Positions 21,545 through 33,995 are shown, counted from the stretch's first letter. The stretch: 64,000 bases of DNA from Dryocosmus kuriphilus (GCA_038277395.1 CM076196.1:92752236-92816235), one strand, 5' to 3'. A program made the numbers and translations. Notes: a model not told the origin generated them from the sequence alone.

Positions 21545-23014
21545 TATTTATAGTTGGTCCTTTTAGTTGACAAGTGGAATGTGAAAGTCTCTGCAGCAGT
21601 TGCAAATATTTTCATTGCAAACACAGTATTTGTTAACGCTGTCAGTGGCTTGCTTTAGTGATGATAGTGATACGCCTAGATTGCTTTGCTTTAGATTTTC
21701 CACTCTTTTATATAAACCACGACGATTATGAACCTCATCCGGATCTGTAAAAATATACTATTTAAATTAGAACACCCCCACAGCAAAAGGACATCCGAAA
21801 GTGTGTTAAATAGGATATTCTCTAAATCCTAAACGGTATATCCTCAAGATATCTCAATATCATGTGAAAAATTCCTAGAGACCCCGAAAGATCGAGCTAG
21901 TCTCCTCTGGACATTATTTCAGTCCATATCCCAGTGATAAAATAATAAGTAAACAAAATAATTAATATCACTCCACTGGGTTCCGTAACCATAAAGAAAA
22001 AACTAGGCTAATCAGCATACAATAATACAATTACAAAAGGTTCAGGGAAGAGATATTGTTAACGGACGCAAGATCGATCTTCGTTAAAACGCTTCATGGC
22101 CCTTAAAGGGGCAGATTTTTCTTTTCATTTTTAGCTGAGGTGTTGCATTGGGAGAATTGTTGATTAGAATCAGATATTTTTTACAACTATATTCTATAAT
22201 TTTCTTTTAATGGGGCATTCGTAATCTAATTATAGAAAAAAAATTTTATTTTTTACTTAATTAAAATATGTTTGTTACCTAAAATTTCAAACACGTTATT
22301 GCTTTATAACAGGCCTGCGATTATATAGAGGCGATTAAATATCGGTTTTTGTTTAGTAAGTCCTACGAATATAACATTTCCGAAATTTTAAAACTTTTAC
22401 AATTCTTTCTTATTCTTTCTAATCATACTTGATCAAACATAAGCACTCTCGTATACCCGTTTTTCCGTCTCGGGAAGGACAAAACTAAAATAGTTGTTAG
22501 AGCATGTGGAAGCTTCGGCCGGTCATGGCGCAATAATCTCAACGTAAGATCATACAGCTAAAGTAAGATAAAAAATATTTTTAAAATCCAGCATTTTTAA
22601 CAAAGACTCTAAGGCTATGAAGTGCAAAACTGGAAAAATTGGACGATTACGAACTTCAAAATGAAAAATAAGCGAGTTGAGCCCCGCGGTTGGCTCCATC
22701 AGTTTCCTCACACACTCAGCTATAAAAACCGTTGGAAAAAGTTGCGAAAACTTGCGATTCCATGCGAAAATGTACAAGTACTGTAACAAGTTTTATGAAA
22801 ATCCAATAAATTTTTCAAAAATCCGTCCGCCATTTTGTTTTTTGAATTCTTGACATCGTATTCGTAATCAGCGAACTCAAAAACCCGCTTACACCGATTT
22901 TGAAAAAAATCCAATATTTATTTAGCATACTCGTCCGCCATAGTGTATCTGCCATCTTGTTTTTGAAATTTTTGGCATCGGATTCGTAATGAGCGATCGC
23001 AAAAACTCCCACCA
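21542..23014. other. Intergenic DNA with an old duplication, no gene
   Basis: No coding domain is recognised. At 22824-23005 two diverged copies of a CCGCCATTTTG / TTGAAATTTTTGGCATCGGATTCGTAAT / AGCGA...AAAAAC unit follow each other; this word set is dispersed-repeat-like. It abuts the truncated LTR of Gypsy 2. Confidence 0.5.
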
Positions 23015-23168
23015 TGGCGTCACTACGGACGCCGTTCTTCTTATCGAGACTGTAAATTTCATTTATTAAACCTACATTATACCTAATATTACAATTTTAT
23101 GTATCAAAACCTAATTTTTTGACCGTCACATCCCCTTCCCTCTTCCTTGGTTAGCCAACCCCGCTAAA
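23015..23168 (+). repeat. 5' LTR remnant of Gypsy 2
   Basis: Matches 33844-33995 with substitutions at roughly one base in six. Truncated on the left, where unrelated repeat DNA begins. Confidence 0.7.
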
Positions 23169-23170
23169 TC

Positions 23171-23181
23171 TGGCGCCTAAC
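23171..23181 (+). promoter_or_regulatory. Primer-binding site of Gypsy 2
   Basis: TGGCGCCTAAC, two bases after the LTR remnant, differs by one base from the Gypsy 1 site and is likewise lysine-tRNA-like. Confidence 0.65.
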
Positions 23182-24256
23182 GAAAAAAAAACCCACAAAA
23201 ATCCTTTTTTCTAAGCTGCCGAGATTAAAAACACAAAACTGATATTTACACTCAAACTCCAAAATCCACGCTCATACACTTTACATTTTATGCAAGTGAT
23301 ATATTCATTGCCTTGCTTAAAATCTGTTTCACATGCCTTTGATAATTTATTGATATATTTTCTCTGCCATTATGTGCCATGACTACTTGCATATTTATTT
23401 GCTATTTAATTGGGAACAGAAATCGTGACGTAATTAAGATGGCGACCAGCCGATATGGTGGCCATAAGGAGGCACCTTAGTGTTGACAGACGTAAATAGG
23501 AGCTGGTTTTTTTAATTTGGTGGTTAACACTATATAAAAATGAAACTCAGTATTGCTGAAATTTGTAGATTTAGTGGAACTACATTCACCGTCTTGCAGA
23601 AATTTTGTCTTGATCAGCTCTTCTTTTCTTATTACCTTCACGATTTTTTCTTCGCCCTTCTCTACATTTTATTGCAGTTAATTCTTTAAAATTTTCCTCT
23701 GAAGTACCAGTCGTTGATGCTGGTAAATTGCAAGATGATACAACTGTTATTTTTAAATGTCTCTTCCTTGCATGAATATCTCAAAAAAAAAAAAAACATT
23801 CGTTATTATTTCGATGCTTTTGTGTATTAAAAATAGCAGCATCGACGAAAAAAGTTTGATATGATGCGTCAGACTGAAATGATTGCAAATTTACGTGAAT
23901 ACGTTAAACTGTTTTCTCTGGTCATCAATCCAATTTGCAGAACTTTTGTAATTTTTTAAAATAAATTAAAATGGAAAACTTAAATAAATGAGAAAGACAC
24001 TAAGTTCCGTGACTTTATCATCATTGCAAACTTATTGCAGGTTGTAAAACATTATTACCAACGGTATTCCCAGTTTCCAGAAATTTTACAATTTTCAGTA
24101 CAAAAATAGAGAATTGAAACGTTTTTTAAACTTTGAACAATGTTCCGTTCATCGAAGATGTCAGCAAAATTTTATACATAGTTTGCTTTCATTCATCCAC
24201 TAACATACTATTGAAGTTTGAAAACTTTTGGAATTAAAGTAAATTAATAATCTCCA
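23182..24256. other. Expected gag region of Gypsy 2, no coding signal
   Basis: Where gag should be I see only AT-rich noncoding sequence, including an A-run near 23790. Either gag was deleted and replaced, or it has decayed beyond recognition. Confidence 0.45.
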
Positions 24257-26237
24257 CCAACTGGCCTAACCGAAACGCCAGAAATCCTAAGTTCGGATAA
24301 AGGCAAAACATCAGTAACACGTTTCCGCTTAATGCCAAAGCTCGAAAACAATTTATACAGAATTTTGGTAGACACAGGCGCCCCGAACTCTTATGTAGGA
24401 CAGGAACTGTTTGAAAAAATTCAAAAGGCAAAATTGAACATCTTTAAACCGAATTCATGTAGCTTAATGTTAGCAAACGGCGGAAAAGACGAAATCGTAT
24501 AGGGCAGTTAGTCATCCCTAATTTTATTGGTAAAAAGTTAAAACAAGTGCTATTCATAGTCCACTAAAATCAGACAATTTTTGGCCCGTTTTGCGAAATA
24601 AATCCTACAGCTACCAAAAAAATTAGAGACATTCTCGGGGGCGAGGCGTCAGGAACAATTCGAGTACAAATTGGACAGAGATTTTTGCAAGCTTCGATAT
24701 AAGGGGAGGGTGTAAGTTGAAAATTCGTGTTTTATTTTTTCATTTATGCGCGGATTAAAGAAAACGAGTGCTCCGGAGAGAAAAAGTTTTTAAACAAAAG
24801 TTGTAGAGCGGGAAGTTTCCCACAGGAGTATTCAAAATCCATAACGCCAAATTAATTCTTTTATTCGTTATTCAATTGTTATCTAAGAAATCGCGAAAAA
24901 GTTTAACTAGTCATAAGTTGTTGAAAAATGCAACCCGGGTCTTCTCGTTCATTAGAAAATGTAGTACTTTAGCAGCACTACCATTTTCTCTTCAACCAAT
25001 TTTCTCTATCTCTCATAATTTCCGAATTATTAATTTTGCAATTAAAAAAAAGGGCTTTTTTAATAATGCCCGTAACTTTTTTATCGGAGCCGGAAAAAAA
25101 ATCCAGCGCAATCAGGATCTCTTCTAAGGGCTACGTTTTATCGCAAACAATCGATAGTTTCATTTGTTCATAAGAAGTAATTGTTTAATTGCATTTTGCA
25201 GCTAAGGCTGGTTATTTAATTACCTACTACTCGGCAACAGAAGCCCGGATGAATTTTCTACGCATTGCAATCGAAAGCTGCAATTTTTTACAGAATTTCA
25301 GAAGGGATCTGATTTGTTTATAACACATAGCAACGAAAATAGCTTTCTTTGTATTTAATTCGTAACTTCGGTTCCACTTAATATTAAGACCCCAGATTTA
25401 CACGAAATTTGAGGACAGCGTTTAAACTATACATGATAGTCTCAATATCGAGCCGCCCTTTGTGTCCTCGGGGTAGCCGGTGAAAGTCAGCCCTCGCCGC
25501 GAGCGCGCTCACTCTCGCGCCGCGGCGCAGGAGTGGGGATAGAGATTCTTCGCTTTTCCAAGACTCGCGCGTATCGGCGCGAAAGCGACCAACGAAAGAA
25601 ATGCAATATCTCGTAAATTACGGCCCCGATTTTGACGTTTCCTTTCTTAAATCGGTTGAGCATGTCAAAATAATAATAAGCGTGATATTTTCAAACAATA
25701 ATTTTCAACCTTTACAGGTGGAAAAATGCATTTAAATATTTTCATACTTTCTTTCTCGTGATTTTAATGTTAAAAACGAAAGATTTCCTTATGATTTAAA
25801 TTAAAAATGAGCATCTATATAAAAACAGCATGTTCCCACTTGCCCTATTCTCGGTAAGGATCTTCACTTAATCGATGTCAACGAGAAAAATTAAACTCTC
25901 GGTTTTTATTCAATTTTTAATTCTGTACGAGCATTGGGAGAGAAATTTTATTGCGCCAGGTTATGTTTTCTGGATAAATGCTAAGTTTAATTTTAGAAAG
26001 ATTATTTCGTCCAAACCACTGGAGAGGGATTAGGTTCGTTCTCGAAATTTTATGTATAGGGTGTTCAATGTCCCTCAGTGCATAGTTGCTCGATAGGGTT
26101 TCGAATTTTCCCGGAACTTTTCGGAGCAAAACCTGCTCTGAGACCTCGACGATCATCCTTCAGTCGAAATAGCAGAACTTTGTAGTGAATTGTGCGCGAA
26201 TTGTTTTCTAAGTTGCACGAATGTAAAAGATATAAAA

Positions 26238-26351
26238 ATGATTGGAGACAGTGATGAGGACGACGTTATTGACGACGATGTAAAGGACAGCGAAAAATGC
26301 GAAGAAATATGGGTAAAAGGTGTTCCACCGAAAACTGCGAAAATAGAATAA
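26238..26351 (+). CDS. Short acidic open frame inside the long-TIR element
   Basis: It encodes 37 residues with an Asp/Glu cluster (GDSDEDDVIDDDVKDSEK) and the ending GVPPKTAKIE. It starts at an ATG in an AAAAATG context and lies in the GC-richer interior. An acidic N-terminus of this kind occurs in several transposases, so it might be the stub of one; that is a guess. No homologue is recognised. Confidence 0.25.
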   Translation: MIGDSDEDDVIDDDVKDSEKCEEIWVKGVPPKTAKIE

Positions 26352-26830
26352 GATTAAGAAAGAAACGTTATAGCAATGTAAGCGAATGTAAGTGGTAATT
26401 TAAGTGGTAAGGTTAGTGATAAAGTTGGTGTAAGAAATTAAATTGCTAGCTATTTAACAAGCTTCCTTGCTTTTCTCATATATAACCATAGAACGAAAAT
26501 AAATACAAAAATGACATTCAAATGAATTATTCATCCATTGGTATCGATTGACGGAAGATTTTTTACTGAGAGAAGGGGATGTGAAATACGCTTTTTTCTA
26601 TATATGCTGATACGATTCTTAATATTAAGTTAAACAGAAGTTAAGGATTAAATAAAAAAGTTATTTTCGTTGCTATCTGTTATGAACAAATAAATCGGAT
26701 CAATAGTAAAATTTTGTAAAAAGTTGCAGCCTTTGATTTCAGCAAGTAGAAAATTCATCCGGGCTTTTTTTGACGAGTAATAAGCAATTAAACAACCGAC
26801 CTTAGCTGCAAAATGTAACTAAACAATGAA

Positions 26831-27148
26831 CTAAGAGCTTCGGTGGCTCAGGTGGTAGCACGCCGGCCTTCCAAGCAAGAGGTCCGGGGTTCTATTCCTG
26901 AGCCGGTACCAATGGAATTTTCTATGTACTTCGACTGAGGCCTCGTGGTTCGGAACCCACGTTAAACTGTAGGTCCCTTCATAATGAGGCCAAATGATCT
27001 TTCAGGGAAGATGCCTCATGTCGAGGGGCAAATTGCTTGGGGGTCACTGGTCGATTTTTAGGCTTGGGAAGTTGTGAAAGTGTGTAACTGTTCTGGAAGA
27101 CTCTCAAAACCCGTAAAAGGGAAGGGAGTATAAACTAATATAAAAAAA
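26831..27148 (+). mobile_element. tRNA-derived SINE with perfect target duplication
   Basis: About 318 bp. The head carries a polymerase III A-box-like TGGCTCAGGTGGTAGCA (about 26843) and a B-box-like GGGTTCTATTCC (about 26885) at tRNA spacing. A non-tRNA body follows, and the tail is ATAAAAAAAAA. The 14-bp duplication AACTAAACAATGAA flanks it at 26817-26830 and 27149-27162. It sits in the right arm of the long-TIR element, and the left arm shows the uninterrupted site. Perfect duplications suggest it is among the youngest insertions in the window. Confidence 0.88.
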
Positions 27149-28618
27149 AACTAAACAATGAATTTTTATGAATAAATGAAACCATTGATTGTTTACGATA
27201 AAAAGTACTCTTAGAAGAGATCTTGACTATGCTAGATTCTTTTCCGACTCCAATAAAAATGTTATGGGCTTTATTAAAAAAGCCCTGTCTTTAATTGCTA
27301 AATTAATAATTCGGAAATGATGACTGATAGAGAAAATTGGTTGAAGAGGCAATTGTAGTACTACTAAAATACTACATTCTGCAATGAACGAGAAGACATG
27401 AGTTTCACTTTTCAACAACTTATGACTAGTTAAACTTTTTCGCGATTTCTTGGATAACAATTGAATAACTAGTAAACAAATTAATTTGTCGTTATGGCTT
27501 TTAAACGCTCCTATGGAAAATTTCCTGCTTTATAACTTTGGTTAAAAACTTTTTCTCTCCAAAGCACTCGTTTTCTTTAATCCACGCATAAATTTAAAAA
27601 AAAAAAAGAATTTTCAACATAAACCCACCCCCCTACATCGAAGCATACAAAAATCGCTGTCAAATTTATGCTTGGATTGTTCCTGACGCCCTAGGGAATG
27701 TCTCTAATTTTTTTTTGATAGCTGTAGAATTTATTTGCCACCAAAGTGCTAATTTGACTGGACTGTCAGATTGGACCAAAGATTAAACTCGGTAGATATA
27801 CTGGAAACAGACATGCTCTAAAAGGTTACGAATAACTCTGGACTATGACTCAGAAACTTGGTGGTTACCAGGTAATCAACCCACGCGCTATCCAATGGAA
27901 GCACAACAAAGCTCCCTACGCCTTCGAATTACTAAGGATTCACTCAAAATCGAAACAGGATCTGAAAGTACAATAAAGAAAAACAAGGATAGCAAAAGTG
28001 TAAATAGTGAAAATAAGTTAGAAATTAGGAAAGAAAAAAAAAAAAAATGAGAAATTGAAACCGAAATTCGGAGGAACGATTAGTTTGAAAAGCGACAGGG
28101 AGGTTGAAGAAACCAAACCAAATCTAGAAAGTAGCGAAATTCCACCAATAGCTCTTAATACAGATCCATCCAAAAAACATAGAATGCCCAAATTCCTGGA
28201 ACAAATTCTGACATTGCTTAATAAGCATCCCTGTAAGCAACAAATTCCAACCCTTAGAAGACATCCCTACCCAAGACATTAGCGACGACTCAAACATCCG
28301 AGACTCTATTAGATTAGGAAAACCTAGATTTAGGACAGTTAACAAAAATGATAATAATTTGGGAAAAATTGAATATAATAAAAATCAGAATCGGAATAGG
28401 AAAAGCGATAGCAGCCTTCGGAAGAATAATAAGGTTGCTAAGATTAAAAAGGATAATAAACCACTAAAAGTTGTCGAATTGGTGAAAAAGAATAATAGAC
28501 GACAACTGTTTAATTTTAAAAACAGGGCAATTTTGTTAAATAGTATCACAGATCAACCAGGAAAATTTGAAGAACAAAATAATTATTCTTCTGAGATTTG
28601 CGAGGGTATTGTCTAATT

Positions 28619-29560
28619 AAATGAAAATCAACGAACCCAACTAGAAAAATTATTGGAGGAAAAAATTTTAATTTCCCATGTGAAAGAACACAGGGTAACC
28701 CATTTAACCGAACACGAAATTGATGTTCAGGAAAACGACGCCATGAAACAGCGCTATTATCACGTAAGCCCTAAAATTAAGGAACCAATTCTTTAAAGAA
28801 GTAGATAAAATATTGGAACCGGGAATAATAACATCTACTCATTCAGATTGGTAAAATGCGATCACTGTGATAAAAAAACCAAACGGGGAATACAGATGTT
28901 GCCTGATATCCGTAAGGTAAGTAAAAAGACTAAAGTGATCTTTATCCAATAGCTCTCATGACCGAAATTTTAGACACGCAAGATTTCAGATAACTAATAT
29001 GAATTACTAATAAATAAATAATTTCTTATAATAAACAACATATTATTCATAAATCTTCACTAAGCAAAATTCATTTTGAATATATATTTAAAATTAGCAT
29101 ATTTACAAATCCTTTTGGAAGCAAATTCAAGACCTATTACAGCATTTGCAGTACCCAGAAAGGGCATGCTCGATTTCCTTTGAGTGCCATTTAGGTTGAA
29201 GAATGCACCAGCCGCTTTCCAGGGGTTTATGGCCAAAATTTTCACTCCAGACCTAAAGCTTAAAGCTTTTTGTTATTCAGACAACATAGCTATAGTCACG
29301 CAAAACTTCGATCATCATTTATAATATCTGAATATAATTTGGGATAAATTGAATATCGCAAATTTAACGATCAGCCCAGATAAGTATAAATTTGGCTGCT
29401 CAGAAGTAAAATATTTGGGTTTCAAAGTTCCTGAAAAAGGATTCCAGGTAGAAGGTGATAAAATCCAAACAATCCTTAATTTTCCTAAGCCAAAAATGTC
29501 AAACAAGTTTAACAAATAATAGGTATGGAAAGTTAGTATAGAAAATTCATACCGCACTTT
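28619..29560 (+). pseudogene. Gypsy 2 reverse transcriptase, heavily decayed
   Basis: Fragments in different frames appear in the RT order of Gypsy 1: KILEPGIITSTHSDW and TVIKKPNGEYRCC (about 28805-28905), an AGAATGCACCAGCCGC trace of the NAPA block (about 29200), a FVIQTT remnant where the YxDD should be (about 29270), and a well-kept tail LTISPDKYKFGCSEVKYLGF with VPEKGFQVEGDKIQTI (about 29360-29475). Small insertions, such as about 28995-29075, and many stops occur. Confidence 0.7.
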
Positions 29561-30051
29561 GCAGAAATTATAGAACGCTTAATAAGCTATTAAAAAATAA
29601 TAAGGCATGGTATTGGGGATTAGAACAAGACGAGGCACTCCAAAAAATTAAGGATCTTTTAACTCCAGCACCAATTTGGCTTGTCCAGATTTCACTAAAC
29701 CATTTCAGTTTGAAACAGACGCGAGCAATACGAGATTGGGAGCCGTACTAACTCAAACCATAGAGGGAAATATTATGTAATAACGTAAGCGAATAGAGCC
29801 CTCAACGATGTGGAATCTCGGTACTCGGCCTCATAAAAAGAGTGCTTGCTCGTAGTTTGGCAATCAGTAAATTTATACCGTACCACCAAAGTTATATTTT
29901 CAAAGTCATAGCGGACCACTTAACGTTGAAATGTCTCTATAAACTAAAAAATCCCACCGGCAGAGTAGCCAGATGGGCACTAGAACTGTTCGAATATGAT
30001 TATGAGGTCGTATATCGAAAAGAGTGTCTGAATCTGGTACCAGACTAAAAA
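29561..30051 (+). pseudogene. Gypsy 2 RNase H, decayed
   Basis: The open piece 29842-30048 reads FKVIADHLTLKCLYKLKN (the TDH motif has become ADH), PTGRVARWALELFEYDYEVV and CLNLVPD. The segment before it (about 29600-29830) keeps the F..E.DAS-type block in broken form (FQFETDASNTRLGAVLTQT near 29705). It ends in a stop and an A-run at 30046. It parallels the Gypsy 1 segment at 6230-6480. Confidence 0.75.
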
Positions 30052-31080
30052 AAAACTTCACAAGTCCAGACCTCGGAAGACAAACATCTATACAAGAGGG
30101 TTGGGAATCTATTAATAAAACTATATAAAAATTACTGAGCACTGAAATAATAAATAGAAACTCGGAGGGGGAAAAGAAGACGAATTTGAAATAGAATTAA
30201 ATATCGATCAGGAAACCATAACATACTTGGATAGAGGATTTGAATTGAAATAAATAAAATTAAAGGCATTAAATAAAGGCACACAAGATTTGATAATAAG
30301 TTAAAGGAATGTAAATTTAAAGAATTTATAGAACGATAAAATAGCATTGAAAAATAGATGGCAAAGCACAGTTAGCATTAAAATTTTGACATACTCCATA
30401 CTCCATACACCAAAACAATAGCAACTTTAGAAAACGCCAGGACAACTTTAGGCTAGGAGATAATTTTTTTTGTTCCCGAAGAATGGACACCCAGAAATTG
30501 TTCTTCTGCCACCAGAGAAAACCAACAGAGTAATTGCCCAGCAATTGACAGGTTCATAAAATGAACCTCAGGAGTGGCAGAGGATAAAATCAAATACCAA
30601 CCACACAGCCACGTCCGTAAAATGTTACAAACAAACCAAACTACACAAAACATAAAAGGGGCGGAGGGCGCAGTAGGGGGGCTGAGGAGCGTCACATTGA
30701 GGGACGAAGAATGGAACGAGACGCTATTGGCGAAACTCCGGGGCAACACTTCAAGTTGTCTTTGGAGTTAACGAAACAGCCTTCCCAGCACACCATCAAA
30801 GTTAAAAAAGATTTTAAAGTAAAATCAGATGAAATAAAAAGGGAGATCCAGGAGGAGCAAATTAAAATACTAAGAAAGACACAGGCGGAAAGGCAGTAGT
30901 CGATGGAGGAAGTCAGGGAAAGGAGAAGGGAGGAAAGGGAACGCAAGGAAACGGCGGAGACCGCAAGATGTGCGGAATAGCTTCAACTGCCCCAAGACGA
31001 ACTGAAGATATATGAGGAGCTCGTGGTAGGTTTGAGATGGGAAAAGAGGAAGATATGTAAGTTTTACTTTTGTTTTTAAA
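30052..31080 (+). other. Unassigned, with a charged helical frame
   Basis: Integrase would be expected here, but I find neither the HHCC nor the DDE pattern. Around 30700-31050 a purine-rich stretch encodes highly charged Lys/Glu text in shifting frames (for example 30711-30899, SDEIKREIQEEQIKILRKTQ, coiled-coil-like), interrupted by TAG at 30897. It may be part of a gag or of another element. I do not recognise it. Confidence 0.3.
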
Positions 31081-31913
31081 ACTCAAGATTGTGATGTTGC
31101 AATTTTGTACCATCACAGTAATTTTTTAAAGTCTAGATTTCAAAGAAATTGTCTCAAGCTTTCGGCACCTCGGGTAAATTCGGCACTCCATGAAGCGATT
31201 GTATTTTTTAGTTTAAGAAGATAAGTTAATATTTGTCCCTTTTATTTCTGTATGTAATAATTGCGAGGATTTATGTGGTCTTGCGTGGAGAGACTCAAAA
31301 ATCCATTCATCTCGTGGCATCATCGAATAGGATTTGCTGTCACCTCCGTTTTGAAGCGAGGCTTCTACTGCCCAGAGACCTTCACGTCGCTTTCTTCAGG
31401 TTGCTCCTCTTTATCTTTTAGTTTCGTTTTGGCTTCAGGAACATCTACATATGCAAGTTTTTTTCCTGGTGAGGATGGTCCAAGATCGAGTTACCTATTT
31501 CGCAGTAGGAAAAGGTAATTGTCTCAAATTCAGGGGAAAATTGACCACCAAATCTTTCTATAAATAGGCAATTCCGCTAAAATTATCGTATTTGGCGAAA
31601 TGACCCCAAAGCCCGTCAGTTGGCAGGAATTTCAGCCAAATTTATCGAATCGGAGAAACAGTACTATTGCCTGTATGTTGCTCAATATCGTTTGAGGGAT
31701 GCTTCGAAAACCACCCTACATATGCCGGCCGCAAGTTTCCATCCACCAATCCTAGCCTAGGAGTCAAACATCCTTAAATGCTTCGAATTCCGTCGTTAGG
31801 GTTCCTACCTAGAATAACTCACGCCCAAAGGAACAGCCAATCAGTAGGAAGAAAGGAAGGACGTGAAGAGAAGTTACGACAGCGAGGCAGACCAGCGAAG
31901 CCCGGGTGTCACC

Positions 31914-31951
<38 letters not shown>

Positions 31952-33843
31952 CCGCAGCAATCCATACATTAGAGTCTCGTGCGCTACTATTTCTCTCTTC
32001 CCTGCTTTCATCGGTCAATCCCATCTCTTTGTAATCGCTATTGCTTGCTCGTTCCGCAGGCAGTCTCGTTCTGTGAGCCCTAGGTGTCGGAATAATGAGG
32101 CTGTCTATAATTTAAGATCACGAAGACTTGTTTGCGGATTCGAAGGATGGGATCTGAATCTTTTAGTGATCCAGCCAGGCCCTTTTATTGTTAATCTATT
32201 CTTGCCAAAACTTTAAATCACTCCTTGGCTGGGTCGCTTTTATTTAATAAATTTTTGGTGTGTTTTCTTTAAAGTATGTAGCCTGTAGAGTAATTAGTAT
32301 ATAGTGTCAATGCCTGACTCACTCTTGTTCTTAACACCCATTATTGACTTTCTTGTATATAATATAGTCCCCTTTCGTAATATTATATCTCGACCCATTT
32401 TATCTTAATCTACTCGAACTTTACGTAGCTTCTAGTCCCGCTATGATTCAGAATGTAAAGTTAATTTAATGCTTTTTTTCAAAATGTAATCCCTTTGTGC
32501 TAATATTATATATATACATGTTTTCTTTTTACCCTCACGCATCCCCCACGTATTTTTCCCGTCGATCTCTGGCTGTGAATTTAATATTAGTTTTGTCCCG
32601 CTTTTAAATTGTAATTCCTTTTGACCGTTATGTATTTCGAAACATTTCTCCAGAATCTCTCGACCTTGACATATCTCTACATCAGAATAATCCCCAATGC
32701 TTTAGTTTCGTGATTTCACTTATGTAATGTAATTATTTTGGGTTTTCCCTTTTATTCTGTATTATTATCGACAATCCCTCAGTAATTATCCGTAAGTTCA
32801 TTCTGTTATTAACTATTTAGTTATAGGCTTTTAATTTTAATCATCTTAAGTTTTGTCAGGATAATCTTTTTGGGTAATATTGTTGATCTGTTTTCTGTTG
32901 ACCCTTTTGGCCTTGACGTAGCTTTAATCCCGCTATATTCCCGTTTCGTAACTTTGTTAGTATATTCTCGATCTCCTTTTCTTTTGTAGTTAAATTATAA
33001 ATTGTTTCGAATTTCTACGCTTTAGGACCTCCCGACCAGTTTAATTTAAGAATTCCCCCTTTGTTATTGAACAAAGTATTTCTCAGGTTATCTCCTAAAT
33101 TCTGTTATATTAGCGACACTCCCCCCCCCCCCCCCCTTCCCCACCATTTATTTGTAGACCCGCTAATGTATTATATTATTATTGTTATTAATACTTATTT
33201 TGAAATAGACTTGTTATTCTCACATAATTCTTATAATATCTTCTCGGCTTGATATAGATATTAATAAATTGTCAATTTTATTTTTCATATTTAAATGGGT
33301 CTTGCCAAAAACTTATTCGTACACCCTCTACCTTATAAATGAGCTAGCTGTTCCTTTTGGATTTCTCTTAACTTTTCTTGGGAGTTATCACTTTTCGTAT
33401 CGTAATGAATTATCGTTTCTTATCGTTTAGGGTTTGAAAGTATTTTAGTTTGTCAAAACTCGAGTTCGGGGCTATGGGTAGTTAGCCTGGTGGCCCTTGT
33501 TTCTTTGTTTCAGGGCGGGTAGCGTGGTCGGTAGCCGATTCTGCTCGGGACCTCTCATGGCTTTCCGGCGGTCGGCTTCCGGGCTCGCTGCTGCTACTGT
33601 TTTCCTTCAGGTCACTCGACACTTGTTCTAATCTCTCGATGATTCTCGTTCTTGTCTTGCCGGCACTCTCATCTCGTCAACTGATCCTCTGTAAGTTTGG
33701 GGTGTCTCGCGAGTGTTGTTGTCATTAAAGAAAAAAGATCTGCATTGAACTGATTACGCGGAGTGTCGCTATCAATATATGAAACTGATTTGTATTGAAT
33801 TGGTTACGCGGAACGTTGCTTCCACTGCACCTATCCGGTTTTC
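31081..33843. other. No gene recognised; simple repeats and T-rich DNA
   Basis: It contains (CT)n at about 31916-31949, which produces a spurious Ser-Leu repeat frame, and a poly-C run at 33119-33136. Several loosely similar blocks with CTTGACGTAGCTTTAATCCCGCTAT-like words (near 32415 and 32910) suggest an old, long-period duplication. Part of it could be the invisible left portion of the Gypsy 2 LTR or its untranslated region. Confidence 0.4.
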
Positions 33844-33995
33844 TGGCGTCGCTACGAACGCCATTCTTTAATTCCAGACTGTAAGTTTCATTTATTAAAC
33901 CTAAATTATACCTAATGTCACATTTTTATGTATCAGAACCTAATCTCTCGGCCTCCACATTCTCTTTCCTTTCTTGGTCACCCAACTCCGCTAAA
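33844..33995 (+). repeat. 3' LTR end of Gypsy 2
   Basis: Homologous to 23015-23168 with the same order of blocks, ending CCGCTAAA. The beginning of this LTR cannot be set, because the left partner is truncated. Confidence 0.65.

Larger units (their letters stand above)
24558..27764. mobile_element. Unknown 3.2-kb element with long inverted terminal repeats
   Basis: It interrupts the Gypsy 2 protease. The ends begin AGTCCA and finish TGGACT, and the arms (about 24558-25393 and 26612-27764, the latter enlarged by a SINE) are inverted copies of each other. Shared words: AAAAAATTAGAGACATTC, GCGTCAGGAACAAT, GATTAAAGAAAACGAGTGCT, CATAAGTTGTTGAAAA and ATGTTA/TAACAT blocks. The 1.2-kb interior holds a GC-rich CpG patch (about 25490-25580), a 79-codon minus frame (25917-26156) and a 37-codon acidic plus frame (26238-26351). 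No transposase is recognisable, so it is probably non-autonomous. I cannot settle the target duplication. Confidence 0.72.
24257..28618 (+). pseudogene. Gypsy 2 protease and linker, split
   Basis: The left part (24257-24557) reads ETPEILSSDKG, then the active-site loop ILVDTGAPNSYVGQELF with intact Asp-Thr-Gly, then LMLANGGKDEIV and a stop (about 24500). After the 3.2-kb insert, sequence resumes near 27770 with RLNSVDILETDML, then ETWWLPGNQPTRYPMEAQ (about 27855-27905). A Lys/Asn-rich linker follows (KFGGTISLKSDREVEE, about 28060), then FNFKNRAILLNSITDQPG and NNYSSEICEGIV at 28510-28616. The order matches Gypsy 1 step by step at perhaps 50-60 percent identity in aligned blocks. Several stops make it nonfunctional. 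Confidence 0.78.
23015..33995 (+). mobile_element. Ty3/Gypsy LTR retrotransposon 2, relic
   Basis: A plus-strand relative of Gypsy 1. A 154-bp LTR piece (23015-23168) and a matching piece at 33844-33995 share TGGCGTCRCTACGRACGCC, AGACTGTAA, TTTCATTTATTAAACCT and CCGCTAAA. A primer-binding site follows the left one. Inside are protease, linker, RT and RNase H relics; gag and a convincing integrase are missing. The protease is interrupted by a 3.2-kb element. The left LTR has lost its 5' part, and the start of the right LTR is not visible, so full LTR length and target duplication are unknown. Confidence 0.7.

Noticed and set aside
26838..26910. A tRNA gene
   Set aside because: A- and B-box spacing fits, but the stem pairing is poor and the unit is a 318-bp SINE with target duplications.
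31863..32024. Open frames encoding Ser-Leu or Arg-Glu repeats
   Set aside because: Produced by the (CT)n run at 31916-31949 in all frames; no coding evidence.
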